Under the pieces are notes generated by a model. It was not told where the DNA came from. It searched no databases and saw nothing but the letters and a program-made list of their open reading frames with translations. Below, one piece after another: positions 1-13,000 of a DNA stretch of 64,000 bases (its first letter is position 1; the number at the start of each line of letters is the position of its first letter). Location of the stretch: assembly GCA_004794785.1 (NCBI GenBank), contig SJOL01005688.1, positions 67,455-131,454 on the forward strand, written 5' to 3'. Made by a program: the position numbers and the translations under genes. This stretch comes from Opisthorchis felineus. Taxonomy: Eukaryota > Platyhelminthes > Trematoda > Opisthorchiida > Opisthorchiidae.

Positions 1-817
1 GGGGCTTGGTGTATGCACACATTTCAGCGATGACAAAGTGTTCATTGTATGAAATCAGGAGGAACTGCTACTGAAAAAATTGTCCGTGTGGGGCTATTTG
101 CTTAGCCCAGGGTCATCACCCAGAGTTTAAGGTAACAGAGGTCTTGCCCTATTTCGTGAACATGCTCTGTTGGTGGGTACCTGAAGTGACCATTCTGCTC
201 TGCAGCAGATCCTAACCAAGGTGTATGTCCGAACTGAAGCTACATGATAAGATAACAAGATAATCGTTCGGCTGTAAAACCATTTAGGTGCATAACTGCC
301 ATGCCACCCGAAGGAACCACGAGGGCTGGGATACTGCCAGGTTGCCCAAGCCTAGACAGGGGGAGTCAAGAGGCAGAGGTCGGATTCGAACCACGCTCTA
401 ACCATTGAGCCATCCCGCAGTTAAATGACTCTTATATCATCCATCCGGTGAATTTGTACTACGGAGCATGCACATACATAACTCTATCTCATACAGAGCC
501 AAGAAAGTACAAACTCAATCAAGAAAAGGTACTTGTCCTGAGTTTTTTTAAATAGGGTATGCCTCTTGACTGAATGAATTGAACCGTAGTGAACGATAGC
601 CTTGAAAGACATAAGTGTCTGTTTAAACATTGTGGCAACGAATCAACATAAAACACACTTTTATCCTGTCCTGTAAACTCTCTACAAGTAGTGAAAACGT
701 TTTTTCTGGCCCACAAGCTGTTTGTTTGCTGATTGCCAAAGGAAAACAAGGTCATCCGTACGAATCGAACGTTTCGTAAGCCGAATCGAACGAACAGTTC
801 TGTATGTCACAACTCAC
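1..817 (-). other. 5' part of intron 12, runs off the window
   Basis: Starts with donor GTGAGT at 817. I looked on the minus strand for the next conserved block (FVWNFFRLENEHLNNCG type) and did not find it, so the terminal exon is outside. The only recognised content is the internally deleted SINE at 265-420. Confidence 0.85.
265..420 (-). mobile_element. tRNA-derived SINE (family 1), internally deleted copy
   Basis: On the minus strand this reads a tRNA-like head with a B box (GGTTCGAATCC) followed by the family body (CTCTGCCTCTTGACTCCC, CCAGCCCTCGTGGTTCC). Compared with the copy at 44479-44661 it lacks about 24 bases between the B box and the CGCTCTAACC segment, removing the anticodon-arm equivalent. 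Confidence 0.85.
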
Positions 818-1097
818 CTAAAAACTTCCAAAGTGGCGGATACTGTGGCCAGCATCTCCGGTGGGCACGCCACAGTCTCTTCTATGCCAATTCGTATGGC
901 CCAGGAGAATCGGAGTATGAAATCCTCCACTATTGCGAAATAGTAGTAGGCTCGACATTGGTAGACTGTCTCTTCACGCAATAGTCGATGGGGAGGCTGA
1001 CAGTCTAATAAACCCCAATCCATTCGGATGTCCCAAGAATAGCTATAAGTTGACTGGATAATTCGGGCCAACAGATAACCTATTAAAGATGCGCTAC
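818..1097 (-). CDS. XPR1: XPR1 exon 12: EXS end, last membrane segments
   Basis: Completes Gly574, codes residues 575-666 and gives two bases (AG) of codon 667. [10 protein letters not shown] contains the Asp pair (596, 600), and [17 protein letters not shown] contains the Arg and Trp (636, 639), both at positions reported as part of the translocation path of human XPR1 (family knowledge, recalled). The block ends [10 protein letters not shown] and is interrupted by donor GTGAGT in phase 2, inside the Arg codon of the EVFRR motif. The remaining exon(s) lie beyond position 1. Confidence 0.95.
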
Positions 1098-4000
1098 CTG
1101 GATATGTAGAAAAAATGGGAATGAGTTGGTGAGCTTTAACCTAACTGGGAAGTTGAAAAACTGACTGCCTGTTTTGAATTAGAATAGGAAAGGAAGGTCT
1201 TGATAATGTTAAGTTGACACAGTCTGGCTGTAATGTGGATTAGGGATACTAATCAATTGTGATGTGACACTCGGGTGCCATCTCGTCATCATCAGGGACA
1301 GCAAAACCAGTGTTGACGCTGATGCTTTACTGCCGTACAACCACAAGGTTTATTTCAGTAGACTTAAAGCCTCAAAAGAATGAGCGAGGGGCCCGATGCT
1401 AGTCTATCGCAAGCATTCTGAGATGCCTACGCCTCCAAATGCTCAATCAGACAATTTGGAAAGAAACTGACTGCACAAACGCCACTGACAACGATTAGCC
1501 ACCATTTCTTACAATGCCTCCAGTCAAGTAGGGGGGGGTCACGGGGAGCCCATCCTGGACGGCGCACCACATCAACAACACCCAAATACTCCGTAATCTC
1601 TTTTACACCCCTCTGCCAAATCATACACTGTCCACCTAACAGTTTACGTAATTCTGAAGGGGAGACGGAGAACAGTACTCGTCCCGGAAGACGATGCTTC
1701 AGCATAGCCGAAGCGTGGTCGAGCCATCACGGTTGATGGTGCTGGATGTTCTCCGCAACTGAAGTACATGCTGCACAACCAAATGCCCGTTTTTTTAATT
1801 GCCTTGTTACCAATTCATTGATAACACTGAACAACAGCAGCGCTTCTGCGGTCATTTAATTTCATACCAGATTGTTGGTCATCGTCTAAACAAGTGCACA
1901 GTTCAGCCATCATCCTCGGGTTCGCCACTGACAGTTCTATCCTCAGCACTACACTGAGCAGAAGCGTCAATAGTATTCAAGGGTTTCAGCAGACCATCAG
2001 GCTCGCATACAAAATGATAGATGCTGTATTGAAGATTAGCTTCAACAAGCAGGGAACAGACCATGCGGTGCCACAACTTTACTAATGAACTAGTAAATGT
2101 TAAAATAATAATTCAGTTGAATCAGCTGATCAGCATAATTGAGTCGAATTACCGGAAACTAAATTGACGAGTGATACCTATGACGTACCTTTGCTCAACG
2201 TTCTCCATACAGTACATCCTTGGACAAGAAAAGTAGTGGAATACTTTCCGGCATTTATCACATGAGGTGACAGCTTTTTCACCCGCATATCGCGGTACCG
2301 TCGGAGACATTGTGCAAAACGAAACCAGGCTGGGAGTGATCGTAAAATCGGTTCCAGTCCAAACAGGAGACCAGAACACTGGCAACTGGTATCTAGAATC
2401 GGAGTCGAGAAGAAAGGCATTGAATTTGTGAGTACTGGTACAGAGGGAGTTCGTTCAGTTTCAGTTTCACATGGGAAATGGGGTCTCGGAAGCAATGGTA
2501 CCAGTTTGGCTTGATAACTATGGAACACAAAAGTAGTAACAATGAGAACGAATCACTGGATACTGATTACCAGCCAATTCTTTGCGATATTTGTGTTGGT
2601 GATCAACCACTGGTCACAGCAGTGAAGGACGCCTGCGATGTGATTAAAACCATCCAAAATAACGCTCTATCCTCATAGGATTGCACATTTTTCATTGGAA
2701 TGCGCTGTCTGAACTCCAGCGAACTTTTCCGTTGCTCACTTATTAATTGTGAACACAAACAGGTTCCCAGAGTCAACGCCGTTAGCCAAGTTTATCGGAG
2801 TCATTTCCTTCTGGAGAACCCCACCTGAAAGAATCACTTCTAAGAGAACTCTTCAGGAAAGAGTTTACCATTGAACTACGACTCCTTGGACGATCCTATC
2901 CGTGCATCCATGAAAAGTAACATCATGGCATGTCCCACATAGTATGTATATATACCTGTATATGTTTACAAGTATAGATAATATTTGTATAAACTGAAGA
3001 TGAAAAGGAAAAACTGAGCATGAAACAAGAGATACCAAGTGGAACAAGAACCTTCCACTTCTGGGAAAAAATAATGAAAATTGTAACTCAAAAAGTTTGG
3101 CTCCAGAGAGAATGCCTCTGAGGCCTGAAAATGTGGGGGAGAGGAAGCAAGATAGTTCGATCCGCAGATCCTCTTACGCGTTACTGCCACCAGCACTGTG
3201 CAAGGGGAGGCAACTGATCAGGTCGGAATGCTTTGGAGGAAAAGGATTTGCTTATGTCTTTCAGCGAGAACGACTACCTGAAAGTTCTGTGAAATGTTAA
3301 GAAAAGCTAATAAAAAAACACAAATGCGTCGTTTGATAACAGTACAGTCCGTTTTAGAAATGTACTGGAGGCTTAGGATGCCCACTAGAAAGTGGGCGGT
3401 AAGACAGTGGTAGATGTGCGGTTTCGGATAACAGGATTCGTATTGTTTGAGGACGAAGTGTGTCGTATGAAGTGAAAACCTACACATTCTGGGGAAAGTT
3501 TCACCAACGTGTACATATATTGTCATGGGACAGAAGGTCACGACACTGATATATTTTATGCAATTAACTTGAGGTAGTGGACGGTCCTTTGTGGGTGCAT
3601 TCTCAAGCCGTCCACGCTGTCTCGGCTGAGCACATTCCCAGTGCACTTGGATTGGTTTATCTGCCGTACGACTGTCGTGCGGTTTCTATACTCTTTTGAA
3701 ATAAGTGCCCGTTAGTGTCAAATGTGTTTCGCCAAAAGTAATTTCATTGGCATACTTAATCAGAGTGTACCCTTCATCAAGCCCATAAAATGAACAGAAG
3801 CGGTGACAAAATGGCCCCTTGAGAAACGTCACAGTCGTTGGCAAGGGTTTTTGCCAACATTTGACTGGCATGAATGTACTGCTCGTGGGCAACAAAGGGG
3901 CTGTGGAGGCATGGCAGAACAGATCGCTCGAAGATATTGGAATCGGCATCAAGACACCAGCTGAGAATAGTCTTCCCCCAGACGGGCTTTTACTGAGGTT

Positions 4001-7000
4001 GGTCTCTTCATAAGAAAACGTACCGGTTATTCAAAACAGCGTTGCTCACTAGATGGATTCCCTGATGAAATTGTCGCCTTTTTAATGCACGATCGTCTGC
4101 ACTAGGCTTCCATCAAGCGAATTTGAAGCAGCAATAATACAACATCTAAATCAGCAAATCAAGAACCAGGACAAACGATTACGGTAACTTCGACCCGAAA
4201 ATGAGAGGCCAGAGATCGCGCGGGTGAAATTATAAATGGGTCATTGGATGCACTGTGTCACCCGATCACATGACCCTTGACATTCAGACATGGTGGCTCT
4301 TAGTCCATCAGTGTCAAGGACGAAAAGATGGTATCAGAAGAAACAAGTAATCAGATGCGCCTGGTGGCTAGGAGCACCAGTTTCATTCCTATAAAGGATA
4401 TTCTTGCGAATTCGGACAGTATGACCCGTATACCAACACAAACTAGTTATTTGATTCGTGTCGCTCAAGTGCCAACATTTAAACCTGCAACCGACAACCG
4501 TTAGGAAAATACAAGTAAGTCTGGTTTTACCGTATATGAACGGAGCTGATAACTCCTCATGAGTTTTGGAGGTAATGAGCTGCCTCAAAAATTAGTTCGA
4601 AATCCTTTCAGGGACCCGATATCTCCAGGGTGGAAAGATACTATCGACACTATATGAGGCCAGCCTAAAGTGGTCTCTCATGAGAAAGTAGCTCCTCGTC
4701 TCCGACGACGAGCTGTATTTTCCGCATGAAGTCAACAAACCCGATTTTGTGGAATAAAATCCAGTTGGCTTTCTGCCCTAGGAGATCAACCGTTTCTACC
4801 GAATCAGCCATATACGATTTGGGAAACCGGTTTCACTTATACAATCTGGTCCAAAACTGGTAATTGGAAGGGATTTATCTGTACTTGCCACACAGATCGC
4901 CACACGCTAATGAAAACGTCTGTGTGAACGCTGTTGACCACTGTAGGGGGTTGGGTTTCGGAGCAACAGTGGAAGAATCAAAATATAGGGCTCCCAGTGG
5001 ATGATGGCCTCTCACCAGAGACGGTTTATTCGGGTTCTGAACCAAGGTAGCATATTAAGTGCTGAACACAACCACAATGCAACCCTGGTTCCTCTTACTG
5101 GTAGCGCAACCTAGATGTCTAGTGACAGGTTACTAGGTTGTCCGTTTTCTCATACGTTTTGATGTTCACAAAATCTCCATAGTGATTGCGATAGTAGTAG
5201 ATTGTGGAGTTAACCGTCACGGGAGACTGTACGACCTCCAATGCTCCTACCAGAATGTCAAATGTTCTTCAGACTTGCTTCAATTATTCTTTTTGAGTTT
5301 GTTTTGCTCCGTGGACGGAAATATATGCAACATCCTCTTTATTTGATGAACCGGCACGCTACCACTCCCTCTCATAGCCACTCGTGTGGTTGTGCACACC
5401 TATTCTTCCGATTATATGACTACCTTTCTAAAATGACCAGATATGTTTGACTTTTCGAAGTCGTACTGGACGAGGAGCAGTTGCAACCGTGCAACCCGAG
5501 GAGGCCATGCCGAAAACATTCGTCGACATATCTCCGTTCACCGTACTATGGAGCCAATTTTTTTCGTTTTCTATGGAATTCAAAAGCAATACTAGTTTGG
5601 AAAACATTTGATTACAACCAGACGTAGGCCCTCGTTATTTCAAGCGGAAATAAATTCTGTACTGCAAACAAAAAAGTTTGATTTTCCGGTCAGAAATAGG
5701 AAAAATGTTGACAGACAGTTAAAAACTGTAGACTATGGTTTGAACTGATGGATAACAAAACCAACTAATACCGCAACTGATCACAAGATTTTTCGATACC
5801 GCAAAAAAAGGGGAAGAATTTGGTCAAAGAACGACCTAATCAGTAAAAAACGGAATCTAAGCAAACAAATTGCTTGACCAATTATCCATCCGACTAGAAC
5901 GAACAGCAGAAGGCTAACTAGGCTTGAAGGTCACGTGATGTATACTTATCGAATATGAGCTTCCTAAAGTCGGGCTATTTAATATAAGTGACCCGCACTG
6001 CTGAGGTACAGAGAAAGTGAACAAAACATTCGAAATCAAAGTACTCACACTGGAACGTGTTGAAAGTATAGGCGCATTTTGGCACAGTGGGCTTGGCAGT
6101 TCCGTTTGCGATGTTCAAGTCCGGTGGCAACGGGACGTACTTCAAACCATTGGACCAGTCGACTTGTGATGTGTAAAAACAGATGAAGAAGGCGATCTCG
6201 GGAAACAAGAATGTCATGCTGTTCAACTGATCGCCAAGCCAGAAATCGGCGAACTTCACCTCAAAGAACGGAGCCGAGGCCATTCGCCCCTGATCATGGA
6301 AGAACGTATTGAGAAGAGAGGAATGACGGCAAACAAACCAACGAATAACTAGAGAAAGTCATTTCACTTGACAAGTAAGGAAGAACGTAAGTCAGTGATA
6401 TTTTCATCTTATTCAGATCTCCAATCCAATCTACCAGTAAATTATGTGGGGTAAAGATACATTGTCGTACTGAGTACTGAGCCCGAGATGGTTTAGTGGT
6501 CAACACGCGAACTTACTGATCATTAGTTGTCGCCCTAGTCCTCGAACCTGGCACTTGGTTAGCATACGCTTCGTTACCAACCGAAAGCGCATTGATTGTT
6601 GACAAACTGCTGCCAAGGTCGGCGAACAAACCAACAAATACTGACAATGAGTGTTGTGATATTAAGCTCATAGCCCTCAGGCAACGGCGGTCAAAATTAC
6701 AATTTCATGGGACTCGAGTGTTCATGAAGCAAATGGCCTAACCAAAAAATAGTTCACTACGCAGGAGGCTAAGTTTAGGTTCGTGGACTCCACGTGTACA
6801 CATTTGTGTAGCCTGACGAACATCCGCCAAAAGCGCGGTGATGATATCTTCTCACCGGGTGAAGAAACACCCGCAACTAGATGGTCTAGCTTAGCGAACA
6901 ACCAAACGGGCAGCGTTCACTTGGCTGATCAGTCCGTCCACTAAATCTGTATGAATCATGGGGGGTCGGAATAAACAAAGAGCACTTTGCCGCCTCCCAG

Positions 7001-10000
7001 TAAGTCGTATGGTACATATTCAGTGTGGGGCTCTCCCCAGTTCTGAGTGATTTGTTCTGACGAAGCAAAGACTGAGCGACTAAAGTCACCCCATTCCTAA
7101 ACTGTGTCGTTCGCCAGGTGAAATCAAGATACCATCAACAAATGCAGCAACCATTTACTGCCAAGCATTATTGGGTTGAATACTCCGGTGAACATCCCAA
7201 ACGCAAGCTACTTAGTCCATTTCTACGGTCACTTGCCACATTGACTGACCGGAGGATGATAACTTCAAGGTCTGACATCTGTATCTCATAGATGACGAAG
7301 CGAACTTAAGCCACCTGCTACATGCTAACCCAAGGAAGTGACAAAAACAGCGAGTATTTCAAAATATTGTCCGTATTTTTTCAGTACATTCGTTTGTTAC
7401 CTCAGTCACTCTCAATAAAGATGAGTATTTTTGCCCATCATTACGGTAATCTTCCATCAAGGAAGACCCCTCTAAGAAGAAAATTCCCCAGGAAAGAGCA
7501 TAAGAGGAGTTATCTCCAGCGGCCGCTTGGTGCGAATAACCGAACCCTGCCTCACCCAACTCTAAACCAGAGCAGTTTTTCATAAGAGGCTATAGTGCAA
7601 AATATCCACTGGAAATAATGCTGTATTAACGCGAGACCTAACTAATTCCCTCGCCTGTAATATTATTGTAAGTGATGTCAAGTCTAGACCAGACAGCTCT
7701 TTTTCCCCTAATGTCCGATTAACCGATTAAATTGAGAAGCACAATACCGGATGTCAAGCTGATGACATTGTAACTTCTGACTCATGTTATTATCACTCTT
7801 TTGATTGTTGCAGTTACTGCATTCGAAATAGTTTCCAGCTGTGTTGCCAAACAGGTGGCTTCATCAGTAACATTGAAGAACGTGGAGTGCAAATTACTGA
7901 GGACCTGGCCTCGCGGCAATGAAGGAACGATATCTTAGGTCGGATTAAAGTCGCCGATTAACACTCGATGTCTCTCAGTAAATACGGTTCTCCAGATGTA
8001 AACAAGGATACAGGGACAGTTCTTTGAGGTTTTAGCCAATTTCCAATGCAAAGTTTTTGTGAATAAATTGCCGTTCTGTCACATTCGCAGATGGTTCCGT
8101 TAGCGATTTCCTTTTGCTAACAGCATGATCGAATCCGTTGAAATAGAGTCGATTATGCCCTGTTTCAAAGGCAGTTAAGTTAGGATAAGTGCTGCAATCA
8201 CGGGATGTCATCTTATGCCATCCGTAACTGACATTGTGTCAACAAAGCTGTCAATCTTTCTTGTAACCCTCTGAAACCACTACAACCACATTCCCCACAC
8301 TATGCGACCTCATGTTATGAAGCCAAAACACGAACATCACGAAGACAGAGGGATGAAGAAAAGTCACGTGGCTAAACTGCTGGGGCAGAATTCAGTGCAC
8401 TCACTGTGTGTATGTGTTAGCCATAAGCAACCGTACCAGAAGTCGACCAGATTCAGTAGACATGTTTAGGGAGAAAACAGTCAGAGTGATAATCTATTTA
8501 TTTGAAATACGGCTGTGAATGGCTGTTTACATAAGGATAGAAAATTTTCGGATGCAGACATCCTAGGAATTTTGCAAAGCACCCGTGAGTGAGGCGCAAA
8601 CTCACACGGATTTATGGTGTGCAGCAGAAACTAATCTTGTTCGTTGCCTTCCCATGTTCGGCACGAATGAATGCCGAGGCAATATAACCGTAATTTAAAG
8701 GTCCTTGCTGGTAGTTAATGTGGATGAAAATTATAAATAACCGTTGAAATACGAAAAGACCTGTGCCCGTGAACACAAATCAGATAAAATATAGAGTCAC
8801 CAACCTCTTCGTCAGTTAAACAAGATGGGAGTGTTGCTCTTAACTGGGAACCTTATTTCTGTGGTATATTTGGAAACCGTGCCACTTTTTCAGCTTCGTC
8901 AGAAAAAAAGCACTACATAAGTTGCAAGATAATCATTTTTAATTGTCCTTCTCAGTCGTGAACAGCAACACCAGTATATGACAGCAAACAACAAAAAAAT
9001 GGCAGGTAGTAAGGTCACTTCCTGGGTTGATACGATTTCCTGATCAATTCCTCCTGTGAACACAGAGCCAGCCGCCGGGATAGCCTGACTAAATACCAGT
9101 AGGTTCGGTTTTGAACTGTGCAAAAATAATGAGCATAAACTGCATGGATCACAGATGACCAGGCCGAGATAGCTAATTGGTTAAGGCACGAACTTATCCG
9201 CCGAAAGGTCCGCGGTTCGCACCCAACCTCGGCATCTCTTCTGCTCCTGTCTAGTCCTGGCCAACCTGACAACATCCCAGCCTTCACGCTTCCTTTGGGT
9301 AGTACGGGAGCTGGGCAGTAAAGTTGTGCTAGGGTTGCGACTGACTGACCAACTGACACAGACGGCCCGTTTGTACGGCACGCCGAACAGTCGATAACCT
9401 TTAGAATGAATCCTTTGTCCCTGGCTGGCTGATTTGTAGCAACCTTTCTGGAAGTTTGTTGGCAATATATGATTTGGGAATTTTCAACGGAGATCCCCCT
9501 TTTTAATTGAGGTTATTGTATGCTGAAAAGCCGAGAAGCACTGTACAGTTGTTAATTCTTAGTGGGAACCGTGAACAGTGAGCATCTGGCGAAACTCCAG
9601 AGAGTCTCGAACCTGCAACGTCCCGGTAAGTAGTCTGAACACTTAATCGTTCGGGCACGAGCGGCTAACCAGCATTGCGAGTAATTTGCACCTAGACAGG
9701 ACACAGAACTGCTCATCCTTTAACTACAGAAGCTAAATCACGTGGTCACAGGTTTTGACCGGCTCTTGGAGTGACTACTTCTCAGATGGTAGTTTCACCC
9801 ATCATTTGAAATTACTCCTCCTATAAACCACTAACAGACCGATCGTAGTGTGAAGAGATGTGGCTATAGAGAATGCTATTAAGGATGCATGCAAACCAGA
9901 TACTTTTTCAACCATTCAAGAGAAGCTTACAATAGTGCATACCATCAGTCCCTTTTTAGTCCAGTTCTCTAACTTTTTCTCAAGATAAACGATTCCGAGA

Positions 10001-13000
10001 GATACTAGGAATTCCGTCAGAATTAATGGATGGAGCTTCTGGAGCTGTGCTCACGAACTAAGACTAGTAGGCTTCTAAGATAAATGTTACCGGCTCAATC
10101 ACAAGATGATCCCATAAACGCGATAGCTTTCAGTAATTCTGGTCGGTTGTGCTAACCGTAAATCTTCCCTCGGTGCTCAGAATTCTTCACGCTACTTACA
10201 AAATATAAGTAGGCACTCCGGAGAGCGATACGAGCGACCAGTATAGGAAACAATCGCTGCTAGTGTGTTCGTTATACATCGACGTGATCAAGGGTATATG
10301 GCGTTATTTAGAAGTACAAGGTAATGACAGTGTTCATCAGCTAACTGAAATTCCTGGAATGCTACGGGTTTGAATGTATCAGGATGGAAAACAAACGTAC
10401 CACTCACTGGAGATTTTCAATAGAGGTCGACTTAACTTTTTAAGAGGGATCCTTTATTGGAACTTAAGAATCCCCTTATCACTTACAAATTTTGCATTTC
10501 CTTATTGAAGAAGAAAAGAGTAACACTTTGAATGGTGACCTTTGACAGCGTGCCTTCGGAGATGTCGCCTAACCGTTTTCCGTGTGAAAGGACACTAGCG
10601 TTTTAAAAACAGTGGCGTAATTTTTTTTACTAATAAAGGTGATTTATAGTAGTACAATCATATGACAGTCAACGCAACCAAGCTTCAAATGCCATTTTCT
10701 TCTTATAAAAAATTCTTCCACTTCAGACACTCTTGTAACCTGCCCAACCCATTAAACTAATTTGAACCTTTGTAGAAAAAAATAAGTCAGGCTGAAACCA
10801 AAAAGGGTCTGTTATCCCTGAAATTACGGAAATTCATTTCTCCAGAGTTTTGAAGCAACCTGATCGAGGTCTGGAAAGGTAGAGAGGATCAATGATCTCT
10901 GTACCTAACCCAGAGCAACAAAGAGACTTTTCGGATACTTGTGATTAGGAACCCCACTACGAACGATACAACAAATAGTTGAATTGATACTGATAAGACG
11001 TACTCTGAGAGGTGCGATCTGTATGACTATCGAATGGAGATATACCTGCAAACCAATCTCACTGGCTTTTTTACTGTGAGTTTCCGGTTGATTTATCCTG
11101 GCATATCATCAGCACAGCTAGGAACATTAAGGTCAACGCGAACGAAGAGAGATTTTGGGTGGAAAAACTTCACTCTTTGATCTTCAATTTTTCACGATTT
11201 TACTGATTACGGTAGCGATCATGTGATCACGATATTACAGATATGTTCCGTTCTGTGTACTTCCATGGTTACTACGGTTGACAAAACCAAAATGGTTCAA
11301 CGGGGCGTCTCTGACTACTCAGTGGCAATTGGGAGTAAATACCAAAACATTCCACGTTGTGTGACCTCACAATTACGGTCTGGGCCGAGAAAACTGCCAG
11401 ACACCGATAATTGACTAACTGACTCGCGCTGTCCACTCTCGTTGAATCTGAAACACTCAAATTATCAACAAGCCATCCAAGACAGTGGTTCACTGCTAGC
11501 CACAGAGCTCCTGAGTGTTGATCATCGACTGACGCTGCACTGCAGTCGACAGGCGAGGTCCTCATGGATCCAACCAGTTCAAGAACGCAGTCCTGTGGAC
11601 CGGGATTAGCACTCATTGGTGGTATACGCCGCGCCGATCCAATGGTGTTAGCCTACTGGGTCAAACATTTTTGTTGATATTTGCACTCTAACGGTCACTA
11701 GATTATGTTTCTGAGTCTTCAGTGTACTCAACACACTCAGTGACTTCAAAACGTTAGCCCGATCCCGAAATGTGTTATCTATCTATACTACCTATGGGAA
11801 TACATGACTGTGGAAAATCAAGCCTTTCTCGTGGAACCTATATGTACCGATTCCACCAAAAACCTAGTAGTATTTTGAGGTTCCATTTATGAGAGAATAT
11901 AACAGGACTATTTCTCACAGCCAAGCTAGTGAAGCTATCTTCTGTCCGGTGTGCAGTAAAAAGGGCAAAGCTAAATTGGGCTGGATTAACTTGGGTTCAA
12001 TATTCGAAAATATAAACCCAGCATGGCTGCCGTCTTTATCATCATCGACAGCACGACATTAGTGTTCAACACTGGTGCTTCGCTGCCATACAGCCATGAT
12101 TTATTTGAAAGCCTTCTTGTGAAGAAAAGAATAAAATTGGATGGGAAATGGACTCAGTGCTAGCCTAGCACAATCATTCCGAGGTGCCCATGCTACCAGA
12201 CACTCATTCAGACACTCTGGATAAGAACGAAAAAAAAATCCATCGAGATCGATCAGCAGCCGTATCTTGCAGCGTCTCCAATCAGGAGCACTGGGGGTCA
12301 CGCGGTCCCAATCTTGGAAGTTGAGTAGCACCGGGAACACACGGACCTTTCGTAATCTCTTTCATGCCCCGCTGCCGGGTCAAAGGTTGGCTACCGCTCT
12401 GCTTCCGCCACTCTGAATCGGGCACGGAAAAAAGCACTCTCTTCGCGAACGATGGTTCGGCATGCGCAATACATGGCCTAACCAACGCAGCTTCTGGTGC
12501 TTAACACATTCATGGATGAAGTCCCTGTTACACAACCGAACACCCATTTTCTAATTGCGTCGTTACGGATTCGCCGACACGAACCCACAAGAGCTATAGG
12601 TTTGGGACAGCGGTTATCAAAGACCTGAAGACGCCCATGTTCCGCTGCTAAAACAGATCAGCTCTTACAGCCTCACAACGAAACAGTCCGTACTACAGCT
12701 TGACACACACGTCCCTTAAGATCCAGGGATATACTGCTTTGAGGCCACAGGTGTCTCAAATTAGCAAACGCGACCCGAGCCTTACAGATTCGTGCGTTGA
12801 CCTCATTCACCACACTAAAATCGCAACGAATATAACCTCCAAGCTAAGTGTCTGCCACAACTGTGAGCGCGTCTGTCTGAATTGTAAGTGCCGTGTTCGA
12901 TGGCTGCATGTCCAGGAGCATGATCTTGCACGTTGTGGGTGCAAAGCGTCTGCCGAAGGACTTTGATCAGTTCATCCAAAAACACCTGCGCCTTCGGAGA

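Noticed and set aside
1..817. Search for the last XPR1 exon
   Set aside because: No minus-strand match to the conserved WNFFRLENEHLNNCG-type block in any frame, so the exon is taken to be outside.
2304..2320. Alternative exon 11 acceptor (CCCAG)
   Set aside because: It keeps the frame but deletes the conserved segment leading into LPAWFRF. The upstream CTAG site has a better pyrimidine tract and keeps that segment.
9163..9233. Possible tRNA gene with paired acceptor ends and A and B boxes
   Set aside because: The internal stems do not pair properly and the SINE body follows directly, so it is a SINE head.
12700..12966. 88-codon plus-strand ORF
   Set aside because: It is antisense to the LINE reverse transcriptase fragment.
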